Of a stretch of DNA of 64,000 bases, positions 1-9,718 are shown in pieces (position 1 is the stretch's first letter; each line of letters starts with the position of its first letter). The notes beneath the pieces were generated by a model that was not told where the DNA came from, did no database searches, and saw nothing but the letters and a program-made list of their open reading frames with translations. The DNA is taken from positions 10,492,501 to 10,556,500 of the forward strand of contig JAHQIY010000001.1 of NCBI GenBank assembly GCA_019054805.1, written 5' to 3'. The translations under genes and the position numbers were made by a program. This DNA comes from Brachionus manjavacas (lineage: Eukaryota > Rotifera > Eurotatoria > Ploima > Brachionidae).

Positions 1-1764
1 TTTTTTGGCATAATTAAGTATTTGAATAAGCAAAAATAAAGGATAAAAAATTTTATTAATTTTTTTCAAATTTTCAATTGTCTTTTTTTTAAAGCTAGAC
101 TAATACTTATTATAAATCAAAAATTTAAACTTAATTTTTTTCAATTTTTTCGTTTCTAGGTCCGCTGGTACTAGATACAAAAAAGTGTTAAATTTGGGCT
201 TTTTTGAAAAAAGCTCTAAGATGAATTTTTTTGGAAGATAAAATATCATTTACTAGTAGAAAATTTTATGCTTTTTCCAGTCAAATGTGATTTTAATGTG
301 TTTCATATAATTTTGGTGAAGATAAATGCATCTAAGTATACTTTGGCAAATTTATGTATTTATGCAAATATTGAGCCCATCCAGGTGAAACAACTTTTTT
401 TTCGACCTCCCCTAAAAAATTGGCTTTTTTGTTTCCGCATATGTCGATTGCGAATTTTAGATTGAAAGTCGAATCCTAAGATAGCGTGGACGTTTTGCAT
501 TTCCTGAACCTTACTTATTTTTAATCACACGTGTAAAAACATTAAAATAACTCCTTTTATTGATATTTCTATTAATTAAATAATTGAGGTTCGAATAAAA
601 CTAAAGATGAAGTTTGCAACGAAATTAATATAGAAAAAATAATTTTTAAATAATTTAACGGGTGTTCAAAAAAGAATGTTCAATAGTTTAAAATGTAAAA
701 AAAATGTTCCGGTAGACAAGGTTCTCACCAGTTTCGAGTGGGTAATAATTGCAGTGAAGATGATCAACTCGATGCAGTAGTCTCTGTGTCAGATCGGAGC
801 CGTTGCTCAAAAAGGGACTTGAAAAGGAGATGAGCGCCTCCCCATTATCCACTAGGATAGAAAAGGGACAATTAAACAATTGTAATTATTATAGACAAGA
901 TTTTTTATATATTCAGAAGTAAATATTTTTTTTTTTTGAATTTTTTTTAATTATTATTATTATTATTATTTCAAAAAAATAAACGCCAATATTGGCGATG
1001 AAATTAAATTTAGAAAAATATAAAATAAAGTAAAAAAAAAATAAGAAAAAAATTGAATAAAATTGGAATATTAATTCCTTTAATTTAGTCCCATGTACAA
1101 AGTAGAAAAAGATACAAAAGATTATGTAAATTGAATAAAAAGAAGAAAATTCTAATAATAATATTAATTCATCATTTTCAATTCATTCTAAATTTTTTTT
1201 AATAATAGTGATAAAATAAATCAAAATTTATATTAAATTAATCCAAAGCTTATTCTTACTCTAATATCGATTCAAAATTTCAAAACATTTGGATTTTCGC
1301 TTCGCAAGATATAGCAAAAAGTATATGGATACCTAATATTTTTGAAAAAATTAAAAAAGGCAAATTTCAGTTCGATCAAAAAGTAATTGAAAAATGATCA
1401 AGGGCTTATTTTAATTAATTTTTTTGCTCTTTAAGATAAATAACAAAACACATAAATTTAGTTTTAAAACATTATAGAACAATTGTCATTTTTAGGTAAA
1501 GGTGTTCAAGATGGCCTATTTCTGTTAATAAACATACTTCAAACTTTTATTTTATATTTTTTTTAAATATTAGATGATACTAAATAAGGTTAAAATTTGG
1601 TTAAATTTTGTCAACTGGAAGCTATTTTTTTACATCTTAAACTTTTGAACATCGGTTAGTTTATAGAAAAATTTTTTTTTTTCAAAAAATCAATAGGGGG
1701 AATAATGTCCTGAAAAAAATAAAAAATTCTTTTGACAGTCTACAAGACAAAAAATCAGACTTAC
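1..1764. other. Probable intron/left flank, no coding exon seen
   Basis: This stretch lies downstream, on the minus strand, of the last visible exon of the RBM26/27-like gene and is probably its intron. I found no zinc-finger or RRM exon in it. It holds one copy of a 147-bp dispersed module (727-873), a TTA-rich microsatellite near 948-970, and otherwise AT-rich sequence. Confidence 0.5.
727..873 (+). repeat. Dispersed 147-bp module, copy 1
   Basis: This block is much more GC-rich than its surroundings. It matches 59699-59845 over the same 147-nt length with about six substitutions by eye, and its last part matches 24465-24518 in reverse. Each copy ends in GGGACAATT. It is probably the end of a non-autonomous or truncated retroelement. 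It has no convincing coding content. Confidence 0.8.
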
Positions 1765-2750
1765 ATGTTCGTTTAACTCCTCTTTGCTGTGACATATCTT
1801 GGGTTTCATCTTCATTGCCCGATGTGACTATGCTTACTAAATTTCTTGGTCTGTTCGAATTAGCCATTTGTCGCTGAATGGGTTGACCTTGCGTATTAGA
1901 CTGAATGGGAGATGGAGTGTACACATTGTCATTCATACTTGTCTGCATATTTACATTAGACATTCGTTGCGAATAGTTGGCTCCCTTTTGGTATCTTGGC
2001 TGGCCATTTTTGTTCAACTGGACCCTTCTCTTATTGCCGTATTGATTGTTGTACTGGGTGGACTGCACTTTAATGGACATTTGCCCTGACTGGGCGTAAG
2101 TCCTGGCGCCCGACTCATCTTGCTCGAACTGCTCCATTTCGCCGCGTTGTTTTTTGTCTACAATCTGTCCGGGGGATCTGGAGCGGGATCGTGAGTAAGG
2201 CGAGCGGCTTCGCGAGCGTCTCACCGGCGAGATGGACGAGGACGACGAAGAGGACGAATGCGACACGCCATGAGTGCGTGTTCGACTTCTGTTCTTGCGA
2301 CGCCGGCTATGACTGCTCGCTCGGTTCGCCCGGTTGGACACGTCTATTTCTTGATAGTCACGTGACAGGCGGCTCCTCTGCGACTTGGATTCGCGTCGCT
2401 GGTCCACGTCCTTTTTTCTCTCGTCTTCGGCTGATTTTTCGGCCGAAATTTCGACGCTGTCTGCTTGTAAATATGCTTTGTTGAAGAGAGCGTCGAAAAA
2501 TCTGTCCACAAACGAGTGAGTGTTCGGCTCCAGAAACACTTCAAGGTCTTCGATGCAGCGCTGACGCGACGGCTCATCGTTTTCAACCTTTTTTGCCAGC
2601 GCCACTATATACAAGGCCAGCTTGTCCGAGTCGCCTTCAAAGCTAGGAGAAAAAAAAATATTTTTTTTGTTATTAAAAAAATTTAAGTTACATTGGATTT
2701 AGAATTTTTATGAGCCATTTTTTTAGGGCCTCTTGGTTTTCTATTTTCAT
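1765..2750 (-). CDS. RBM26/RBM27-like SR-rich RNA-binding protein, 5' part
   Basis: RBM26/27 proteins bind RNA in the nucleus and work in poly(A)-tail exosome targeting. Exon 1 (2692-2750) starts MKIENQEALKKWL; exon 2 (1765-2643) continues after an intron with GT and AG ends, and the junction reads LNPIFEGDSDKLALYIVALAKK-like sequence. Together they match the N-terminal PWI-like fold of RBM26/27 (roughly residues 1-75). Residues from about 80 to 180 are rich in RS/SR dipeptides with a run of serines, followed by a Gln/Asn/Ser-rich linker. Exon 2 ends at GVKRT before a GTAAGT donor, just where the family has its CCCH finger. The finger and RRM exons are not visible and probably lie beyond the left edge. 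Family assignment is good; orthology to one human paralog cannot be decided. Confidence 0.8.
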
Positions 2751-5519
2751 GATGATCTGTGTGGTCAAGTTAACGTTGAGAGCGAGTGGGGCAAAGAAAT
2801 TTTTCTTGTAAAAAATTCAAAATAATAAAGAATATTCGGATGTGTTTAGTTTTTTTTTGTTCAAGACTAATATAAATACAGAAAAAAGATATAAAATTTT
2901 CGCAAACGATGGTTGTTATTGAAATGAATTTGATTATAAATTTCGAAAAATTTGCGTTTGCTTTGTATATGTAAAATAATTGACTTTTTTTGCACTGATA
3001 TTAAATGCAGAAATGTGGTGCATCTTTTTTTGTCCACTTATTTAATTGATTTTTTTGTTCGCTATTAATTTGGAATAAATTTATTTTTATTTATTTATTT
3101 AAATAGAGCTTCAAAGGCAAGTTTACAAAAAATAATTTAAAATATGAAGAAAAACGAAAAATTATATCTAATGAGAGAATCGAAATATTCAAATCTGTAT
3201 CTCAATCCAAAATATTTTTCAATCCAAAAATTCTACGGAAAAATTTCTTTTCATCAGCTAATTTTGTTTCAGCAAATTATTTTAATTTTTGTTTAAATGT
3301 TTTTAAATAAAAAATTTTGATAAAATTGCATCTGGATTCACTGGAGTTGGAAAATCTTCACTATTTTTACTTGGCTGACGTTGTTATTCAGGTCTTGTTT
3401 TAGAAGGCTGTGCTCTTTTACGTTTTTGGCTATTGGTAAACATTTTGCTTGGTAGTTGGCATAGAACTAGTCTAATGAAAACCACAATAATTAGTTTAGA
3501 AAAAAAGTTTTTAGCCCTTATTTAAAAGTACAACTTCTTTTAAGCTACTGATTTTAATCGATCTCAATACTCTAAATTATGGTTATCTCTTTTAAATAAG
3601 ATAAAAATGATGTCTAAGATAAACTTTGCCTGACCAAGTCCAAATTTCTTTTTCTTTTAACGCTGCAAAAAGATGGCAAGCAACCTGTATAGCTGAAATT
3701 TTGACATTGTTCGTAATCATTTATCGTAAAATTCGGCATTTTTTTGTTTAACTTCTTTTTTAATAAATTATTTCCTTCTTAATCGATATCGTGATTATGT
3801 TTTTTAGTTGAAGTAAAAATTTTCCGAATGACTATGAACAATGACCACATGTTTCCTAGAATTGAGTAATAAGCTGTCTGTGGAGCTTTTTTCAGATAAT
3901 TATAATTTTGAAATTTCTCATATATTTTACTTTTACCAAAAAACTAAAAATCTTTAAAAAAAAAGGGTCTTGTCGATAATGTGATAAATGGTATTATGTC
4001 AGTTTGGTGAAAATTTTGATCTAATCACCAAATTGATGATTTTTATTTTAAGGACCAGATAAGATTTTGAATAATACTTCTCTAAAATATTTTTAAAATT
4101 TTTTACAATTTATAATTCATTAAAATACAGAAAATAAATTACATCTTTTAAAAAAACATCTTAAAAATCAAGTAACATGCACGATATGTGGATTTATGAT
4201 AAAAAATGAAGAAGGTTTTCATGAAGAAACTTCATATCCAGAAACACTTTATAAAACTTTATCAAAATATTTTTTCCTATTAATAACAAAAAAATATTTT
4301 ATTTTTTGGATCCTATAATAGTTATCACCAATTTGGTGATCAGCGGTTTTAGGATAAAATGTTCTCCAAACCAAAATAATATTATTGATCACATTATTGT
4401 CATAATCACAAAAAACTTTTTAGGTGATAATAAAATAAACCAGCAGTCAGAAAAAAATAATTAGAAAAGAAATAATTAAATTTTCCGATAAAAAATTTTT
4501 GCTAGTTACAATAAAATATCTAATAAAAGAAATATAGACTCATTTTGTACTAGTTTACAAACCATTTGAATTAAGATAGAGAAACAGAGCTTTATATTTG
4601 TGAGTAATTGGATGTTAAATCTTCAAAATATACTGACCAAAGTATCAAAGTAGTTTAGCTTTCAAGAATCATTTCTTTTTCTATTTTTAATTTTTAAAAT
4701 TTTTTTTAAAGTAATTAAACAGCTTTAAAATACTAATCACAAATCAAAAATCTAATCTGTCTCTAATTGCACATTTTATTTAAATCGGACCCAACAAATT
4801 TTTTTGAATAAAATCTAATGTCAAAAAAAATATCTAATTTTTAGCCCCCATGGCGTTATGAATTTCAAATACAAATTGTATAAAATTTTTTCATTTTTTT
4901 ATTAATTAAAATTAAAAATAATAAAAAAAAAACATTATTGCAAGGTAACATACTTAGTTTGCTTCAATTTTAGTAACTCTAATTTTGTACTTCATTATAT
5001 TAATATTAACAAAGAAGTACAAATATTGATTTATTTCTATTGCCAATTTTTTTTAAGTAAATAATTTGGATGAGAAATCCAGGGCAGTTCCGAGCGGCTC
5101 TAGTCCTCTTTTCAGCCCTCCTGTTAGTAAAATTTAGATGATAATTTAAAATAAAGTATCTAAAGAAATTTGGAATCTGGCGTGGTTTGGTGTCTCTTGG
5201 TTTGCATTTAAATTTATTATTTCACTGGCAATTAATTTGTGATCACATTTTGATTTTAAAAATTTTATAAACATCGATTTTTCGAATTTTAAAGACTTGT
5301 GGATTGTTTCTTTACTCGTTTTAAGAGGGAAAGCGAACTTTTACTGCCAATAAAATATTCTTTTATCGTTTATCGTTTTCTTTCATCAATATTTAATTTC
5401 CATATCTTTAAAAGAGAGTTTTGACAAATAACTTTGCAAAAATTGTTTAAAACGGTCAAATTTACTTGAACCACGCCAAAAAGACTTAGAATTTTAAAAA
5501 AGTTTTTGCATTTGAATGT
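2751..5519. other. Intergenic, AT-rich, one gene relic
   Basis: Apart from the broken reading frame at 3303-3443, I see no gene here. Notable items are near-palindromes of the type ATCACCAATTTGGTGAT around 4021-4040 and 4323-4342, a short GC-rich patch at 5075-5120, and a TGGCGTGGTT motif near 5180 with an inverted partner near 5470, possibly the ends of a decayed MITE. Confidence 0.5.
3303..3443 (-). pseudogene. Broken small reading frame, Lys/Arg/Pro-rich
   Basis: From the ATG at 3443 the frame reads MFTNSQKRKRAQPSKTRPE, then a stop TAA, then QRQPSKNSEDFPTPVNPDA and a final stop. Composition stays protein-like on both sides of the internal stop, which suggests one stop mutation (for example CAA to TAA) in a once-coding exon. 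I do not recognise the family. It could also be a chance frame, as it is only 47 codons. Confidence 0.3.
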
Positions 5520-5635
5520 TTATTTAAAATAAAAATAGTCTCTATCAGAGAAATAATCGCATTCTGCATCTATGACCTTCTTCCATCTATACAATTTTTG
5601 GTTTTGATTCCTTTCGAGTAAAACTCGGCTGTTCC
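5520..5635 (-). CDS. Coding-like terminal exon, unknown small protein
   Basis: After a TTTAG acceptor at 5636-5637 one frame stays open for 38 codons and ends in a stop, reading NSRVLLERNQNQKLYRWKK and then VIDAECDYFSDRDYF. The charged and aromatic composition is unlike AT-rich noise. A second coding-like stretch just upstream (about 5660-5712, ending LEELKEERN) may be the previous exon, but no clean donor joins the two frames. The gene may be decayed or the assembly may carry an indel. Function unknown. Confidence 0.3.
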
Positions 5636-5722
5636 TAAATCAAAAACTCACCAACCTAATTTCTTTCTTCCTTTAATTCTTCCAGATTTTTCAATTTTAA
5701 GTCAAAAGCTTCAATCTAACTC

Positions 5723-6988
5723 ATCAAAAGTTATAATTTTGGCCTAAATTCATTATCAAATCAAGTCTATTTTTTAGCATAAATTAATTAAATCATTGGA
5801 AGCGGATACTTTAAATTAAACAATTTTTCAAAAATTTAATTTTTAATCTTTAAATTTTTTCAAATAAGTATTAAATTAATAATTATATTCAATTTTTCTA
5901 AATTTTATATATTTTTAATATAAATACATATTTTTTTAATAATCAATTAAATAAACGAAGTGTTAATCAGTCTCATGAGACATGAGCACTAGCCTGTTGA
6001 TTAACCTTGAATCTATATATACTTTAAATTAAACAATTATTCAAAAATTTTTAATCTTTTTACTAAACCCACAAACCAAACTCATGTAATTATTTAAAAC
6101 CAGACTCATGAACATCCCAGTTAATTACCAGAATCAGAAGAATTTGTACACATTATTTATACACATAGATTATTGAATAATCTTGTGAAATGTGAACAGA
6201 CCTCTTTAATAAATATCAAATGAGAATAATTTTAGTCAATAGGTAAATCTTTTTTTTTGGAGATATTTATTTTTATAATAGATAATAAAAATAAAAATAT
6301 CCTGAAAAATTCAAACGAAGTAATTAACACTTATTTTTTTATCTTTTTGATTGTTGTTCGCTATCATTGCAAGCATTTTTGGGTCTGCCACATTTACGTT
6401 TCTCAGAGACCTGAATATTATTTTCGACAAGATCTAGCACTGTTGAACTTGAAGCAAAAACCAGTTGATTTTGAATTATTTTTTAAATTTAAATTAAATT
6501 TTCTTATCAAATATTTACAATATTTAAATCGATTAAGAATAAAACAAAATGTTTGGCTTTTCTATTTTTCATTAATTCTAAAAATAACCGTCAACTTTTA
6601 TTTTAGTTTAAGTATTTTTCTGTTCCTAGTTAGTTTTTAAATGACCTTATAATATAATAATTTCTACAATCGAAAATATTATTGATATTTGAAAACTTGT
6701 TTTTCTTAAAATTTTCAATATTTTTTCCCCAAAATTGTTTGTTAAATTGATTTAATAATTTATACTAATAAAAAAAATTCAGAAGAACTGACCTGAAAAA
6801 TTAATTAATTTAAGTTGATATCACATAGATTTAATTTACATCGCATATTTGAAAAGCTTGATCTTGAGCATTCATTTTATTTTGATTTTTTTATTTGCGA
6901 AAAGAACAAATGTAAAATTAATCTGAAATATGCATCTTATATAAGAATTTAGTTTTCCCTGAAAAAAATTAATTTTAATCCCAACAAA
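5723..6988. other. Intergenic, nothing convincing
   Basis: AT-rich sequence. A 127-codon open frame at 6257-6640 is made largely of Phe, Ile, Leu, Asn and Lys, as expected from AT bias, and begins at a doubtful start; I do not support it as a gene. The end of this stretch is the promoter side of the EMI-like gene 1. Confidence 0.5.
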
Positions 6989-7716
6989 ATGAAATTTACA
7001 CTTTTCGCTGTTTTTGCTGCATTAGCAACAATTGCATCAATTGAATGCAGTTCTCTTTTCAAATCAATTAACAATGACCAGTTGCAACAAGCGTTGTCTT
7101 CATTATCTTTGAACCAAATTCCAGATTATTTTAAACAACCCAGAGACAAGTATAAAAGAAGATTCAAATTAAAGTGGTATAAATTTTTTTTCGAAAAAAT
7201 AGCTCTAATTGGTGCTGCAAAGTTGATGTACCAATTTTAACCCTCGAAAAAACTCGAGTTGTTAGCTATCAAATTACTAATAGCCAAAATGTTAAATGCG
7301 GGTATTAAATATTTGAATTATTAAAAAGCCTTAATTTTAACATTTAATTTTATTAAGATCATCAAGTTGCGGATTTTTAGGATTATTCAAATGCACAAAA
7401 TGGTGCACCCAATATTGGTAACATTTATTAATTCATTTATGACAATTTTTCTAATTTGTTTCTATAAGGACTGAAACACGCTACCTAACTGAACATTATC
7501 CTGTCACTCAGCAACAGGCTTGTCCAACAGGTCAAGAAATATGCTGTCAAGACTATTTCTTTATTATGGACCATTGTTTCCGTAATTTGCCAAATGAAAT
7601 AGTTAAAAAATAAGGATAAAATGTAATTTTTTTTAGATATAACCGAAGTCCAGCAAAATCTCGAGCTTCTCACTGCTCTAAACAACCAAGGAATAGTTAT
7701 CCCAGTTGGCAAATAG
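6989..7716 (+). CDS. Secreted Cys-rich EMI-like protein 1 (five exons)
   Basis: Model: exons 6989-7149, 7203-7301, 7358-7417, 7469-7581 and 7637-7716, all introns GT-AG and 51-56 nt, giving 170 aa. Residues 1-20 are a signal peptide (MKFTLFAVFAALATIASIEC). The mature protein has SNWCCKVDVPI, an SCGFLGLFKCTKWC segment, then YW, ACPTGQEICC and MDHCF, ending NNQGIVIPVGK. The NWC start, spaced cysteines, Tyr-rich middle and closing CC resemble an EMI domain, a Cys-rich module of extracellular matrix proteins; this is my inference. The reading is secured by the neighbouring paralog, which uses the same splice phases and cysteines. Exons 2 and 5 lie in different frames from exon 1. Likely a secreted or matrix protein. 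Confidence 0.8.
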
Positions 7717-7904
7717 AAAAAAATTCTAAACAAAACTTATTAAAATTCTAATAAACTGTTAAAATCATTATTTTTATTATTCAATTTTGAATATGGTTCG
7801 ACAAAGATTAAAATTTATTTTCTTGAGAAAAAAAACATAAGTCATTAATGTTATAATTGAAGTGAATCTTTAAATTTAGAAATAATTTGACTAAATTTTC
7901 AAAA

Positions 7905-8684
7905 ATGTTAAAATTCTTAATAGTTCTATTGCCAATATTTTTAAATATTTATTTGACTTCGACTGAGGCAATTTTAAATAAAAATGATTCAGAAAGAATT
8001 CAAAAAGCAATATCTTCTTTGCCTGAAAAACAAATATCAGAAGCTTTTAAAAATAGAATTAAAAACGAAAAGTAAGAGGCAAATAGAAAATTCAGATCTT
8101 ATTTTCGAAAATTCCCTATACCATAAATATTGTACAGCATCAATCATATTTATATTTTTACTTTTATTTTGATTAAAAATTTATATATTTAATATTCAAA
8201 AATAAAAGCTTATTTTTATTACCAGCTCGAATTGGTGCTGTCAAATTAATGTACCGATAGAAAATTTACAGCAAACAAGAATAATTAGTTACAGTAGTGT
8301 AAAATCAGGGACACATAGATGTGGGTAAGATTAACTTAGAACATTTTGGATTTGGATTCAAATTCTTTATTTAGGTATCAATCGTGTGGGTTTTTGGGAT
8401 GGGGAAGCTGTACAAAATGGTGTTTAACATATTGGACAGAAACAAAGTATCAATTGGAAACTTATGAAGTAACACATCAAAATCCATGTCCTACCGAACA
8501 TTTAATATGCTGTGCTGATCATTTCCTTATAATGGATCATTGTTTTCGTAAGTTTATTCATAAATGAAGTTTTAAATTAAAATTTATCAAAAAAAATTTA
8601 GATATAAATGAAATTCAAAACAATTTAGAGTTGTTGGCAATATTAAATAATCAAGGAATTGTTTTACCGCCAATTGGAAAATAA
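7905..8684 (+). CDS. Secreted Cys-rich EMI-like protein 2 (four exons)
   Basis: Tandem paralog starting 189 bp after the first gene. Exons 7905-8071, 8226-8324, 8375-8547 and 8602-8684 give 173 aa. I chose the ATG at 7905 because it begins a clear signal peptide (MLKFLIVLLPIFLNIYLTS). The mature protein aligns along its length with paralog 1: SNWCCQINVPI, SCGFLGWGSCTKWC, YWTETKYQ, NPCPTEHLICC, MDHCF, and a tail ending NNQGIVLPPIGK. All cysteines of the core are shared. Exon 3 here equals exons 3 and 4 of paralog 1 fused at the same TGG codon, so one intron was gained or lost after duplication. Identity is moderate, so the duplication is not very recent. Confidence 0.8.
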
Positions 8685-9025
8685 AGAAAAGAAATTTTAA
8701 ATATTAATAAATTTAATAAATAATAAATGGACTAAATTTTTTAATATAAAGATAAATTTTGTTTTATAATTGTTTGAAAATGAAAAAAAATGATCAGTAG
8801 AATTATTTAAAACTTTTTAGCAACAACAACGTATTTCCATAAAAAAATTTATCTTGTTTAACCTTGTTTCCATAAATAATCTTCTAAAAATTAGAAAATG
8901 TGATTTTAAATGCGTTAGAAATTTTTTATTACTTATTATTACCTGTTTTAAATATTTAATTACCTTTTAAATTTGAAATATTTCTCTAATATAGAAAATA
9001 TTTTATTATCTAAGATTTTATTTTA
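8685..9025. other. Intergenic, nothing seen
   Basis: AT-rich sequence between the EMI-like gene 2 (3' end, with AATAAA-type sequences just after the stop) and a candidate minus-strand exon. No other feature seen. Confidence 0.5.
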
Positions 9026-9294
9026 TTATTTTTGAAAATTTATAAATTTTTCATCAAGTCCGACTTTTCCAAGAATTATTTTCAGCTCCTCTTCTTCATA
9101 AAGCATAAACATTATACATTCTTCATTTTCAATCTCTGATTCGGACTCCAAGTGCATAAATTTCTAACATCAAAATTTATTTGCCAAATTTAAAAAAGAT
9201 TTTTCTATTTCTTATTTGTACCTGTATTTATTTATGTTTTTGATTTCGTATACGAAATAAATTCATAAGCCCTCTCAATTGCTAGATCTCCCAT
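9026..9294 (-). CDS. Candidate small two-exon gene, unclear splice
   Basis: Two coding-like segments lie close together on the minus strand. The upstream one starts at an ATG at 9294 and reads MGDLAIERAYEFISYTKSKT before a stop. The downstream one follows an AG acceptor (exon start 9163), reads MHLESESEIENEE, then MLYEEEELKIILGKVGLDE, and stops at 9026. A GT donor exists between them near 9227, but a stop precedes it in the frame of the first segment. The tail is vaguely SAM-like (helix with LGKVGLDEKF). The gene may be decayed, mis-assembled, or really two separate small exons. Function unknown. Confidence 0.3.
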
Positions 9295-9718
9295 CGGTGA
9301 TCATATCCTAAACTTGGTGAAAAATTTTGTCACTAACCGATGCAATTTAACAAATACAAGTGATGCATGTCATTTCAAAACACTCATTAAACTTAATATT
9401 TTTTCACATATTCTCTTAACATTGATTTTTTTCTCAAAGATAAATTATACATAATAAAAATAACTTTAAATTAATTTAAAAAATCGTAAAGGGTAACACC
9501 CACTCGTAGGTTGTTGATTTGATAAGATGGTTTTTGGCTTTTTCTAAAACTTTTTTTTTTTTAAATAAATTAAAATTTTTAAATTTTATTTATTTTTAAG
9601 ATAAAAATAAAAAGCCAAATGGATTTAGTTAGTTAAGATGGCTTTTGAAAATTTTTCCGATAAAGTCTCTATTAGTTTGTCTCTTGGTACGGTTTCCTAG
9701 TAAAAAATGAATATTTAA
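9295..9718. other. Intergenic, nothing seen
   Basis: AT-rich sequence on the 3' side of HARS. No gene or repeat that I can support. Confidence 0.5.

Noticed and set aside
1868..2586. Open frames on the plus strand and in a second minus frame over the RBM26/27-like exon
   Set aside because: They are shadows of the GC-richer SR coding exon and show no family features.
6257..6640. 127-codon open frame on the plus strand
   Set aside because: Composition is almost all Phe, Ile, Leu, Asn and Lys, as expected from AT-rich noise; no signal peptide, domain or partner exon.
7177..7202. A 26-nt intron in EMI-like gene 1
   Set aside because: Too short for a spliceosomal intron; a donor at 7150 gives a 53-nt intron in the same phase and position as in the paralog.
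7203..7240. C-terminal IGAAKLMYQF reading of EMI-like gene 1 without splicing
   Set aside because: The same DNA in the spliced frame gives SNWCCKVDVPI, which is conserved in the paralog with its cysteines; the unspliced reading loses all homology.
7485..7733. 82-codon minus-strand frame with Cys and Trp
   Set aside because: It is the antisense of exons 4 and 5 of EMI-like gene 1.
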